Positions 1-10,289 of a stretch of 64,000 bases of DNA are shown here, one piece after another. Source of the stretch: Leptobrachium leishanense. Lineage: Eukaryota; Chordata; Amphibia; Anura; Megophryidae. Where the stretch lies: assembly GCA_009667805.1 (NCBI GenBank), contig CM019065.1:21665822-21729821 (forward strand), read 5' to 3'. Within the stretch, counting starts at the first letter, position 1. Each line of letters starts with the position of its first letter. Below the pieces are notes generated by a model. That model was given only the letters and a program-made list of their open reading frames with translations, was not told where the DNA came from and ran no database searches. The translations under genes were made by a program, and so were the position numbers.

Positions 1-357
1 AATCTCATTCAATATGGGTGCTACGTCATAGCTGGCGGCGTAAAGAACCACAACCTTAGCCGTTGATGTCTTTATGATTTTAACAATATGAGGAGCATTG
101 TGGTCTGGATAACTTGTCAGAATCTTCTCATTGAACGCCACGCATGCTCCAGCTTTCACGATCTCTTGTTGAATAAGCTGAACTCCCAGTTGTCCATAGT
201 CATTGTCTGAAGCGACTAACCCAACCCAAGTCCAACGAAAATGTACCACTAGATCTGCAAGTCCTTTAGACTGAAACATATCACTTGGAACAGTCCTAAG
301 GAAGGAGGGAAACCTGATGTGGTCACTGAGGATGGCGCTGGTTGAATGATGGCTGAT
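1..357 (-). CDS. V2R gene A, exon 3 (partial, runs off the window)
   Basis: Start of the large ligand-binding exon of a vomeronasal type-2 receptor, a family C GPCR of chemosensory neurons. Read on the minus strand it gives 119 codons without a stop. It begins ISHHSTSAILSD, then FLRTVPSD, HFRWTWVGLVASDNDYG and KIIKTSTAKVVVLYAAS. These match the family C periplasmic-binding-like (ANF receptor) domain, lobe 1 into lobe 2. The acceptor (AACAG before ATCAGCC) follows a short pyrimidine tract at 358-370. The exon starts in phase 0, matching the end of exon 2. V2R exon 3 is usually about 800 bp, so more than half lies to the left of the window. No frame break is seen. Family assignment is secure; I cannot say which V2R subfamily. 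Confidence 0.9.
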   Translation of the reverse strand, partial: MSHHSTSAILSDHIRFPSFLRTVPSDMFQSKGLADLVVHFRWTWVGLVASDNDYGQLGVQLIQQEIVKAGACVAFNEKILTSYPDHNAPHIVKIIKTSTAKVVVLYAASYDVAPILNEI

Positions 358-390
358 CTGTTGATAAAGTAAAGCTAGGTTTAAAACAAC

Positions 391-871
391 ATATGGAAAA
401 GGCTGGATACTTCCGGTCCATGCAGCCTTTCTGTTATGGAATAGGTGCAAAACCATTTTTTATGTACATGTATATTTGTTGAATCGCCCACCTGGTCATT
501 TTTTGCTGCTGTCCTTTTCCATGTTTATCTTTTTATCCCAGAGGGGAATTGTCCCTGGTGAAGGCATAAAACTAAACCCACCAGTCTCTCTCGTGACTGA
601 AAAGAAGCATGTAGTTGCTTAAAACACCTCTTGGTTTCATTAGGTAGGACTCACCTGACCGGGGGTGCCGTGACGTGGCAGGTGAGCTTACACTTTATTG
701 GCCTTTCAAGTAATTTAAAACCACTGATTGTGTTTTATTTCACATGGAGCTACAGGAGTGAGCGCAAATGACAACATTTTTTCTAGTCATGTTTTATATA
801 TGGAACAGGCTGGATACTTCTGGTCCGCGCGGCCGCCCTGTAAGGAATAGGTGCAAAACCTTTTTGCTGTA
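391..871 (+). repeat. Pair of ~75-bp direct repeats 408 bp apart
   Basis: A block starting ATGGAAAAGGCTGGATACTT at about 391-463 recurs at 799-871 with a few changes (ATGGAACAGGCTGGATACTT). Both contain GGAATAGGTGCAAAACC. The 330 bases between show no coding potential. The arrangement could be a short element with terminal direct repeats, or two copies of a SINE- or LTR-like fragment. The class is not recognised. Confidence 0.5.
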
Positions 872-990
872 CATATAAAACAAAATATGGTTTTACAGTA
901 TTTCACAGTGATTCAACCCTTTGAGTCTCCTCTAGTTAATTTGTCTGATAGAAACCTCATTATGAGTCACGCAATAAATGTCTTGTTTAA

Positions 991-1949
991 GAAAATCAAA
1001 ATATAGTCTGACACCAGTCCCTGTGCGAGCGCACACTCTTAATCCCAACGGTATTATATACCCATCAGTAATCCATAAGAAACACTTATCTGATAGTACT
1101 CTTCTCAGATAGTATAGCTGTCATAAATTTGAATCCTATAATATAGGGAAAACAAATAAAAGGCATATGGTGCAGTATTGTCTGTACAGTCAACGAAATA
1201 ATCAATGATGGTTTATAGATTTTCACTCACAACGGAGGAGCCCCAATTTGGCTCTAATGACGGGCCTTCTGACCTCTTGTAGGGGGGGTCACGCCCAGCT
1301 CATAGAGTCTTCAAATTCCAGTTCCACTTATCTTCCCAGCATAATACTTAAAGGCAAAAAGAGAACTCCATTGCGCAGATATACTCCTCAATCTTAGGAT
1401 GTATTCATAAGTAAGAGGATATATACTCACAATTTCCTGAGCCTCTATAATAAGTGGCTCAGTATAGATGCCTTTATACTGAGCCACTTATTAAAGAGGC
1501 TCAGGAAATTGTGAGTATATATCCTCTTACTTATGAATACATGCTAAGATTGAGGAGTATATCTGCGCAATGGAGTTCTCTTTTTGCCTTTAAGCATTAT
1601 GCTGGGATAATAAGTGGAACTGGAATTTGAAGACTCTATGAGCTGGGCGTGACCCCCCTACAAGAGGTCAGAAGACGCGTCATTAGAGCCAAATTGGGGC
1701 TCCTCCTTTGAGAGTGAAAATCTATAAACTATCATTGATTATTTTGTTGACTGTACAGACAATACTGCACCATATGCCTTTTATTTGTGTTCCCTATATT
1801 ATAGGATTCAAATTTATGACAGCTATACTATCTGAGAAGAGTACTATCAGATAAGTGTTTCTTATGGATTACTCATGGGTATATAATACCATTGGGATTA
1901 AGAGTGTGTGCTCGCACAGGGACTGGTGTCCGACTATATTTTGATTTCT
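991..1949. repeat. ~960-bp near-perfect palindrome (foldback)
   Basis: Two arms of about 475 bp are inverted around a short centre near 1471. Examples of the match: CTGACACCAGTCCCTGTGCG at 1009 against the inverted copy at 1904-1931; GGAGTATATCTGCGCAATGG at 1552 against its complement at 1367-1386; and GTGGCTCAGTATA/TATACTGAGCCAC around a 9-base loop. Arms differ by a few substitutions and small indels. No ORF longer than about 60 codons lies within. It is probably a foldback-type non-autonomous DNA element. No certain target-site duplication was identified. Confidence 0.8.
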
Positions 1950-2344
1950 GTGTGGGGTGCACGTGGGTGCTGGAGCAGCACAAAATTGTAAAGCTAAACA
2001 CTGTAATTTTAGCGCCAATTATTCACTTTTGCCCTTTTTGGGCTACTGTTATAACATTGTTTAAGAAAATGCTTACACTCTAATACTTCTTGCAGTAACA
2101 AGTTACTGCACTCGTGTTAGTGCTGTCATCAGGCCCGGACTGGGATAAAAAAATAGGCCTGGTCATTTTGGACTGAGCAGCCACCAAATTAAGCCACTGA
2201 ACAGGGGTAAAAAAATAAATTAAAAAACCTGCTATTCTTTAAAAGGCATTTAAAATAATAAAAATGCATGAAAATAATAAAAGGTCCTATTAAAAAAATT
2301 ATATAAAACTAGGTGTAAAGCCTGCCCAGAGGGCAGTCTATTGA

Positions 2345-3195
2345 TAAGTGTGGTGCGTTGTGCTTGGTTCTGTGCTCGGTGCCGTTTATTGTGCTGTGTT
2401 TGGCTCTGTGCTCGGCTCTGTGCCGTTTATTCTGTTGTGCTCGGCTCTGTGCCGTCTATTGTACTGTGCTCGGCTCTGTGGCGTTTTTATTGTGCTCGGC
2501 TCTGTGGCGTTTATTCTGTTTTGCTCAGCTCTGTGCTGGGCTCTGCACATCGGCTCTGTGCTCTGCTCCGTGCCGTATATTGTGCTCTGCTTTTATTGTG
2601 CTCTGCGCCGTTTATTGTGTTGTGCTTGGTTCTGTGCTCGGCGCCGTTTATTGTGCTGTGATTGGCTGTGCCGTATATTGTGCTGTGCTCTGTGCCGTAT
2701 ATTGTGCTCGGCTCTGTGCCGTATATTGTGCTTGGCTCTGTGCCGTATATTGTGCTCGGCTCTGTGCCGTATATTGTGCTCGGCTCTGTGCCGTATATTG
2801 TGCTCGGCTCTGTGCCGTCTATTGTGCTCGGCTCTGTGCCGTCTATTGTGCTGTGCTTGGCTCTGTGGCGTTTATTGTGCTTGGCTCTGTGGCATTTATT
2901 GTGCTTGACTCTGTGGCGTTTATTGTGCTTGGCTCTGTGTCGTTTATTGTGCTCGGCTCTGTAGCGTTTATTGTGCTCGGCTCTGTGGCATTTATTCTGT
3001 TGTGCTCGGCTCTGTGACATTTATTGTGCTTGGCTCTGTGACATTTATTGTGCTTGGCTCTGTGCAGTCTATTGTGCCGTGCTCGGCTCTGTGGCGTTTA
3101 TTGTGCTCGGCTCTGTGCAGTCTATTGTGCTGTGCTCGGCTCTGTGCCGTTTATTGTGCTCTGCTCTGTGCCTTTAATGGGTTGTGCTCTGCTCT
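2345..3195. repeat. 24-bp minisatellite of Helitron copy A
   Basis: Tandem units of about 24-29 bp (core GGCTCTGTGCCGTATATTGT plus GCTC) run from the Helitron 3' terminus to the TTAA insertion, then continue for about 90 bp after it (4443-4530). Units differ in one block (CCGTATA, GGCGTTT, CAGTCTA, ACATTTA). Long open frames on both strands arise only because the unit has no stops in those frames. They are not genes. Confidence 0.9.
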
Positions 3196-3205
3196 GTGCC
3201 TTTAA

Positions 3206-4438
3206 CCCCTTCCCGACCGCTGACGTACCCTGTATGTCCTGTGTTCGGGTCTCCCTTAGACCCGATGACGTACAGGGTACGTCAGCGGTGCCAAATCCCC
3301 CTCCCGCCCGATACTCACCTCCCTCGTCGGATCCCACGGCGATCTGACAGGGAGGAAGCCTGCCCATGTGATTTACATGGGCAGGCGAGGCTGATGACGT
3401 CGCCACGCTGCGTGGTGACGTCATCAGAAGGTGCCCCCATGTGTTTCAATGGAGGGGAGGGGGGGCTCCTTCGGAGCCCTCTATCTCCCCAACCATTGAA
3501 GCTAGGGAGATGCCGTTTGCACCGCTGGAGAGGGGAGAGCCTCCCCTTTCCAGCGGTGTATGGCATTAACCATTTCGCCGCCGGATCACGTTGCGGCGCC
3601 AATTGGCGCCAAAATGTGATTCAAACCTGGAGGGGGGCTGACATCTTGGATGTCAGCCAAGCCTCCAGGTCCCCCCCACCCACTGACAACCTCACCATAT
3701 GTGTGAGGATGTCAGTGGGCCAGTTAACCCTCTAGCTGCCATGTACAGATAAGGGGATCCTAAGGATCCCTTTATCTCCCGATCCATGGCAGCTAGATGG
3801 TCATATTTGCCATCATTTGAAAGGCCTGATTATGGCCTTTCAAATGATACCAAACATGACCAGGTTTGGTTTTAAAAAAAATGTAAAAAAAAAATTAAAT
3901 AAAAAAAAAATAATAAAAAAATTAAATAAAATAAAAAAATGTTTTTTTTTTTAAAGTTTTTTTTGTCTGGGGGGAGTTTAATTAAATAGGACCTAGGCTG
4001 TCATCTAAAAATAATTAGCACAAAATGGTCAGAATGAGCGCAGCGCACATAGGTGAACTGGCTCAGCAGTGAAAGGGTTAAAAGGTAAAAACATGTAAAA
4101 ATTGGGTATTTCTATTCTCGGGATAAAATTTGGAAACTATTTAGCCGGGGTCTTTATTGGTGGTTATAGCTTTAGGGGATTAAATTACGAAAAAGTGTGT
4201 TTTTACCATTTTTTTCATCATATTTCATATTTTTTTTATATTAAATTATTGGATATGATGGAAATAATGGTATTTCTAGAAAGTCCATTTAATGGCGGGA
4301 AAAAGGGTGTATAATATGTGTGGGTTGAATAAACGAGTAAGAGGAAAATTTGATCTAAACACGAGCAGCGCAGAAACGTAAAAACAGCAGCGGTCACTAA
4401 AGGACGGATTTGTGTAAAACCGCCCGGTCACTAAGGGG
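3206..4438. mobile_element. TTAA-target DNA element (piggyBac- or Kolobok-like, non-autonomous)
   Basis: A 1,233-bp insertion flanked by TTAA at 3202-3205 and 4439-4442. Its ends are inverted: CCCCTTCCCGACCG on the left and CGGTCACTAAGGGG on the right. The related Helitron copy B has the uninterrupted sequence CTTTAATGGG at 51813-51820, so this is a clean paralogous empty site. The interior is a run of short palindromes (for example CTGACATCTTGGATGTCAG near 3640) followed by an A/T-rich stretch. No transposase is present. TTAA duplication is typical of piggyBac and Kolobok; I cannot tell which. Confidence 0.85.
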
Positions 4439-4539
4439 TTAATGGGTTGTGCTCTGCTCTGTGCCATCTATTGTGCTCTGCTTGGCGCTCTGCTCTGTGC
4501 TCTGCTCGGCGCTGGGCTCTGGGCTCAGGCACTCAGGCG

Positions 4540-4800
4540 CTGGGCTGTTTTGCGCCCTTCCAACATTGGTGGTCCTGCAGCGGGAGGCGCGTGGCAACCT
4601 CCGTAACAGGCTGTTGGGGTTTGGATGTGCGCGCAGCCGGGTGCGCGCGCGCCACCTGCCGCAGCACGCCCAAAGCGTCCAACGGAGGTTGGATGCGCGC
4701 GCAGCAAACCTCCGTAGGACGTTTTGGGCGTGCTGCGGCGGGTGGCGCGCGCGCACCCGGCTGCGCGCGCATTCCAACCGCCACAGCACCCCGTGGGCTG
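4540..4800. repeat. GC-rich inverted segment of Helitron copy A
   Basis: The inverted repeat centres near 4700. Blocks such as CGTCCAACGGAGGTTGGATG and GCGCGCGCCACCTGCCGCAG are mirrored by CAAACCTCCGTAGGACG and CTGCGGCGGGTGGCGCGCGC. The same unit occurs in copy B at 53020-53280. It is followed by (TATA/CA)n and (TG)n microsatellites at 4815-4920. Confidence 0.75.
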
Positions 4801-4924
4801 CGCGCATGCGCAGTCCGTATATATATATACATACACACACACACACTGTAACCCCATGTGGATATATATACACACACATACATGGTTGTTACAGTGTGTG
4901 TGTGTGTGTGTGTGTGTATGGCTG

Positions 4925-7010
4925 GCATCCAGGCTCAGGCGAGCCCCCGGCTCGGCTGGGCCTCTAGGCCCAGGCCAAGCCGGGGGCTCGCCTTAGCCTG
5001 GATGCCGGCCGAGCAAGTAGCTCGGCCGGCATCCAAGCTTGGGCGAGCCCCCGGCTTGGCTGGGGCCTAGAGGCCCAGCCGAGCCGTGGACTCCTCGCCT
5101 GAGCCTGGAGGACGCCCGAGCAGGCAATTCGGCTGGCATCCATGCTTAGGTGAGTCCCCGGCTCGTCTGGGCCTCTAGGCCCAGGCCAAGCCGGGGGCTC
5201 GCCTAAGCTTGGATACCGGCCGAGCAAGCAGGGTGGGTGTGGAGAGCACATACTCACCTACATCGACCCTCCAGCGATGGCAGTCCCGCTTCCAGTGTCC
5301 TCTCTCCGTTGGTCGCCGGTATGACATCACGAAAGCCTTTGACCCCCGGGGGTCAAAGGCTTTCGTGACGTCATACCGGCGACCAACGGAGAGAGGACAC
5401 TGGAAGCGGGACTGCCATCGCTGGAGGAGCTAAGGGCCGATGTAGGTGAGTATGTGTAGGCAACATCCCCCTACATTGGCCCGGAGCTCCAGCGGTGGCT
5501 GTCGCAGGCTGCTCGGCCGGCCTCCAGGCTTAGGCGAGCCCCCGGCTCGGCTGGGCCTGTAGGCCCAAGCCGAGCCGGGGGCTCGCCTGAGCCTGGAGGC
5601 CGGCCGAGCAGCCTGCGACAGCCAGGAGGACAGTCACCGCTGGAGCTCCGGGCTAATGTAGGTGAGTATGTGCTCTCCACACCCACCCTGCTTGCTCGGC
5701 CGGTATCCAAGGTTAGGCGAGCCCCCGGCTTGGGCCTAGAGGCCCAGCAGAGCCGGGGACTCGCCTGAGCCTGGAGGACGCCCGAGCAGGCAACTTGGCA
5801 GGCCTCCATGCTTAGGTGAGTCCCCGGCTCGGCTGGGCCTCTAGGCCCAAGCCAAGCCGGGGGCTCGCCTGAGCCTGGATGCCGACCGAGCAAGCAGGGT
5901 GTGTGTGTGTGTAGAGCACATACTCACCTACATCGGCCTCGAGTCCTCCACCGGTTCCACACATACTCACCTACATCGGCCCTTAGCTCCTCCAGCGATG
6001 GCGGTCCCGCTTCCAGCGTCCTCTCTGTCTCCGTTGGTCGCCGGTATGACGTCACGAAAGCCTTTGACCCAGGGTCAAAGGCTTTCGTGACGTCATACCG
6101 GTGACCAACAGAGACAGAGAGGACGCTGGAAGCGGGACCGCCATCGTTGGAGGAGCTAAGGGCCGATGTAGGTGAGTATGTGTAGGCAACATCCTCCTAC
6201 ATTGGCCCTGAGCTACAGCGGTGACCGTCCTCCGGCTGTCGCTGGCTGCTCGGCCGCCTCTAGGCTTAGGCGAGTCCCCGGCTCGGCTGGGCCTGTAGGC
6301 CCGAGCCAAGCCGGGGGCTCGCCTGAGCCTGGAGGCAGCCTAGCAGCCTGCTCGGCCGGAGGAGGTCACCGCTGGAGCTCAGGGTCAATGTAGGGGACTA
6401 TGTGTAGGCAACATCGGCCCTGAGCTCCAGCGGTGACCGTCCTCCGGCTGTCGCTGGCTGCTCGGCCGTCTCTAGGCTTAGGCGAGTCCCCGGCTCGGCT
6501 GGGCCTGTAGCCCAAGCCAAGCCGGGGGCTCACCTGAGCCTGGAGGCTGGCCTAGCAGCCTGCTCGGCCGGAGGAGGTCACCGCTGGAGCTCAGGGCCGA
6601 TTTAGGGGAGTATGTTTTGGGAACTTCGGCCCTGAGCTCCAGCGGTGACCGTCCTCCGGCTGTCGCTGGCTGCTCGGCTGGGCCTGTAGGCCCAAGCCAA
6701 GCCGGGGGCTCGCCTGAGCCTGGAGGCCGGCCTAGCAGCCTGCTCGGCCGGAGGAGGTCACCGCTGGAGCTCAGGGCGATTTAGGGGAGTATGTTTTGGG
6801 AACTTCGGCCCGGAGCTCCAGCAGTGACCGTCCTCCGTCTGTCGCTGGCTGCTCGGCCGGCCTCTAGGCTTAGGCGAGTCCCCGGTTCGGCTGGGCCTGT
6901 AGGCCCAAACCAAGCCGGGGGCTTGCCTGAGCCTGGATGCCCGCCGAGCAGGCCGCGACAGCCGGAGGACGGTCACCGCTGGAGGATCGGGGCTTGCGGC
7001 GTTTAAACAC
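4925..7010. repeat. Chain of long hairpins in Helitron copy A
   Basis: Successive near-perfect palindromes with little or no loop. One type has its axis at GGGCCTCTAGGCCC or GGGCCTGTAGGCCC and arms ending in GCCGGCCGAGCAG (about 100 bp). The other has its axis at GACCCCCGGGGGTC (5341-5354) or GACCCAGGGTC (6066-6076), with ~105-bp arms ending in ACATACTCACCTACATCGG. The two types alternate. The array ends with units carrying the CCTCCGGCTGTCGCTGGCTG stem. No coding function is supported; open frames here are by-products of GC-rich palindromes. Confidence 0.85.
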
Positions 7011-7399
7011 ACGGGTAGCTGCGCGCGGCTCGTGCTGATTTTTTTTTTTTTTTTTTGCAGGCGGCCGGCACGCGCAGCTACCTGTTTGTTTTAACGGCCA
7101 CTTTCAAATGTCCGTCGCGCATGCGCAGACCGCTTTTGGCGACGGACACTTGAAGGCTTACTCTTTTATAGTATAGATTGTCTGTTACAGAATAAAAAAC
7201 GCTATAAACAAACAAAAGGGAATCACAAATTTCACCTAAAAAATTCCATAAAATACCTAAAAAATAGAAAAGGCTTTTTGCTGGAACTAAAAAGAATAGT
7301 TTGACAAAAAATATGTTTGCATAAAAAAATAATACAAACGATAATATTTTTTTACATCGAAACCAATTGGATTCACCTGTTTAAACGTCGAACGGAATC

Positions 7400-7860
7400 A
7401 CCTAGAAATCGGTGGGGAAAAAAAGTGAATTTCGTAAACATTTCAGTGCAGTTCGTTCGGTGTCTCTGAATAGATTAACCATTACTTCTCTATGGAACAA
7501 TTTCACTGCCCCAAAGATCACTGAATTACGGCAATCTGAGGCGAACTGCACCATATTTTGCTGTCATTTCACCAGTATTTGGAGAATATACAGCTCTCTG
7601 AATACCTGAACGGCCATAAAATTGCACCGTACAATAGAATTCATCATACAGTGCAATTGTGCGGCCATTCGGCTACTCAAAAAGCAGCCAGTTCGCCATA
7701 TATTGAAATGGAATCCCCATTGAGAAGCAATGATCAATCTATTCAGAGACTCCGAACTTCAAAATGTCAGTGAATTGCCCTGATTTTTGATGGTTTAATT
7801 ACGCAGGTTTTATCAGGTGAGTCCCATAGGATTCAATGTTAAAAAATATTCCACGTTTTT
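7400..7860. repeat. Remnant related to the 3-bp-TSD element at 35.1 kb
   Basis: Shares motifs with the elements at 18.3-19.2 and 35.1-35.5 kb: GAATAGATTAACCATTACTT, TTCGGTGTCTCTGAATAG, and ATAGGATTCAATGTTAAAAA before ATTCCACGTTTTTATT. Terminal inverted repeats were not found, so it is a truncated or decayed copy. The flanking bases 7178-7400 and 7860-8100 are A/T-rich and show nothing else I can name. Confidence 0.5.
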
Positions 7861-8365
7861 ATTAAATATTTATTAATTTGTTTATTCTTTTCATTTTCAG
7901 CAAAAAGTCTATTTATTTGTTTTTTAGGCATTTTTCTGGATTTGTAAGCAAAATATTTTTTTCAGATTTTTTTAAATGGCTTTTTTTTGTAGCAGACCTT
8001 TTTATTATTATTGAAAGGACTTTGTATGTAATTTGCATGCATTTTCGTGCAGTATTTCTTTTTTTTAAAAATGCCATTTAAAAGTTGGTGTTTTTTCTGT
8101 TTATTTAACCTGGTCAACAGCTGCGTTTGGCAGCTTGCGGGTGCACTCCTCCCTCTTTCATGCATTATGAATGTGTGGTTAAGTCAGAGTTGGTGGGTCT
8201 TTCACTTTCTCTAATTAGTTCAGCTGTTGGCCATAGCTGTACAGTATATAAGGGATCTGCAATCATCTATTTATTAATTTCTCCACAGAGCAAGGGATGG
8301 TGCAGAAGTGGGAGGGTATTTAGGGCAAGGGTAGTAATAAAGGGGACAGGAGTTCCCCATATCTT

Positions 8366-9145
8366 TGTGGGCCAATGGCTTTGAGAGCAAATGGGTTTCC
8401 TGGGAACCCATCTGCTCTTGCAACACTTCACCATTTGTCAACTGATGAGGGTTTACTGATGCCATGTTTCCTCAAAAATGTCCAGTTCCTCTGGCAGAAA
8501 AGCAGCCCCAAAACATTAAAGATCCACCACCATATTTAACCATGGGCATAAGGTACTTTTTGTACACGTCTTCCTCGCTATTTGCCAAACCCTCCTCTGG
8601 TGTTTATTGCCAAAAATCTTTGTTTTGGTTTCACATGACTAGGGAACCCAATCCCACCTGACGTTCCAGGGGTGTCTGGCAAACTGAAGATGCTTGAGCC
8701 TGTTTGTGAATGACAGTAAAGGCTTGTTTCTTGTAACCCTTCAAAGCAGCATGTGGTGATGTAGGTGACCGTGTATTGTAGTTTTGGAGACTGTTTATGA
8801 CCGTTGAGAAGCAAGTAAATTCTATAGTTCTCCAGCTGGGATCCTTGGAGATTATTTGGCCACTAAAACCACCTTTTTTCAATGTGTTGACATTGCTCTT
8901 CCATGCGGTTTCATAACAGTTGCTTGGAACTTCTTAATTTTTGCCCTAATGGTGGAGTTGTAACTGTAACCTCATACTGTGAACAGGAAGTCATGGCTGA
9001 ACTATTTCCTGTTCCTAGTCACTCAGATGTACTAAAAATGTAAAATATCAGAGAGAATGTATTTCAAATATATTTTTATCATATGATTACATAGGGGGTG
9101 AATATAATTGTGCCATACATATATTTAACAAATATTTTTGGACAA
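8366..9145 (-). pseudogene. Decayed Tc1/mariner transposase
   Basis: Read on the minus strand, fragments of a Tc1-type DDE transposase appear in changing frames. They include a block resembling the conserved GGGSLMFWGCFSA region, seen as CFGAAFLPEELDIFEE near 8460-8520. The downstream non-coding end (TGTGAACAGGAAGTCATGGC and following) has the look of a vertebrate mariner-type repeat. Numerous stops and indels show that it is long dead. Exact ends and the TA duplication were not resolved. Confidence 0.65.
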
Positions 9146-9311
9146 ACCTGTGTTGTGGTTCTAGTTGTTTGACATCCATGAGAGCAGAGAATGTTTGAGA
9201 ATTTTTTGAAGAAAAGATCGATAAGACAAATTTTCACAAGCTTCTTAGCTCATATTTGTCAATTGGTACAATATTAGTGGAGGTCCCTGTGTGCCTCACA
9301 AAAAATCTTAC

Positions 9312-9603
9312 CTGAGGAAATTTGTAGATTCCTAGAACAGAAGCCAAAAGAACTGAATTTGCGGAGAAGGCGGATCCTATTATGGAGCTGAGAGGAGCAT
9401 CTGTAAGACATCTGTAATTGGGGATGTGTCCATCAAGCCCCGTCAACATTTGTAAAGTTCCCTCCAGGTCATACTGAAGAAGTGCACACGAATCATATGC
9501 TCGAAAACCAAGGGTGATATTCGGAAGGATTTCATCATTTTTATTTATCTCGTCCAGAGCAAATCGTACAGTTTGGAGCTGCTGGAAACCCTCGAAGTAG
9601 AAC
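9312..9603 (-). CDS. V2R gene A, exon 2
   Basis: 292-bp internal exon encoding the N-terminal part of the V2R extracellular ligand-binding domain. After the acceptor (CAACAAG) it reads FYFEGFQQLQTVRFALDEI, NITLGFRAYDSC, a short variable loop, then SSIIGSAFSANSVLLASVLG and ends IYKFPQ at a good donor (CAG|GTAAG). The FQQL...FALDEINKN block and the IYK.PQ exon end are typical of V2Rs. It begins with one base that completes the codon split with exon 1 (phase 2) and ends in phase 0. It therefore joins exon 1 at 17007 and exon 3 at 357 without a break. Introns of 7.4 kb and 9.0 kb flank it, both filled with mobile elements. Confidence 0.92.
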
Positions 9604-9619
9604 CTTGTTGAAGACACAT

Positions 9620-10280
9620 TTAAACATCACATGGTTAGTACATAGACTGATCACAAACCTATTATTTAATTACTTTGGAAATCTCAATGCTTGAATGTAA
9701 TGAATGGAAATTCCTCTAAACATGATTTTACTAATTTATAAATACGTTCAGCTCATTGTAATAATTAATGGAAATCTGTTCAGCTCAGGTTTTGTGAATT
9801 AAAGCATAAATTTTGATTTCTCAATTGGACACTGGGAAACAATGCCCGATGAATATGGAGACTTTGGTGTGCCCATTTCTGAATCGTCTCGAAGAACCCT
9901 TTATGATGGGGACTAATACTCTGATGGTCAGAGATGTGTTTCGGGTGCAAAATGAGGGAAATTGACAATGTCTGCTTAAACAAACTTAACAAACTAGAAA
10001 CAGCTCTGACGCAGGAATGTCATAGACTAGAAGTCAGAAGAGGTCAGTTCCATTTTTTGGTCCAAAGCCTCTTGCACTCCGAGTGAAATGAAATCCATTA
10101 GTACTGTTGGATATTTAAAGGAAGGGATGCTATACAGAGAGTGTAATTTGTGCCCAGTCTCTTCCTGAAAAGGAAACAACTATCAAGCCTGATGTAAATA
10201 TTTACGAAATAGGATAATGTGTTCTAGTAACTATTCACAATCGATCAACAATTGAGGTATGCATAGAACATTGCCAGAAG
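9620..10280. other. Intron sequence with no recognised feature
   Basis: Part of intron 1 of V2R gene A. A/T-rich unique-looking sequence. I see no exon-like frame, repeat boundary or inverted repeat in it. Confidence 0.6.
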
Positions 10281-10289
10281 CTTGGGGTA

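Larger units (their letters stand above)
2309..7177 (-). mobile_element. Non-autonomous Helitron, minisatellite-hairpin family, copy A
   Basis: The element lies on the minus strand. Its 3' end at the left is CTAG at 2309-2312 preceded by GGCTTTACAC and a 6-bp-stem hairpin (CTGCCC TCT GGGCAG). Its 5' end at the right is TCTATACTATAAAAG at 7177. Flanking bases are A on the 5' side and T on the 3' side, the A^TC...CTAG^T rule of Helitrons. Inside, from left to right: a 24-bp minisatellite, a secondary TTAA-target insertion, a GC-rich inverted segment, a chain of hairpins, and a 5'-subterminal inverted repeat with GTCCGTCGC/GCGACGGAC. No Rep or helicase ORF is present. Copies B and C in this window share the ends and the hairpin units. 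Confidence 0.82.

Noticed and set aside
2159..2308. CAGGCCCGGACTGGG at 2131 considered as a hAT end
   Set aside because: No matching inverted end or 8-bp duplication could be located nearby.
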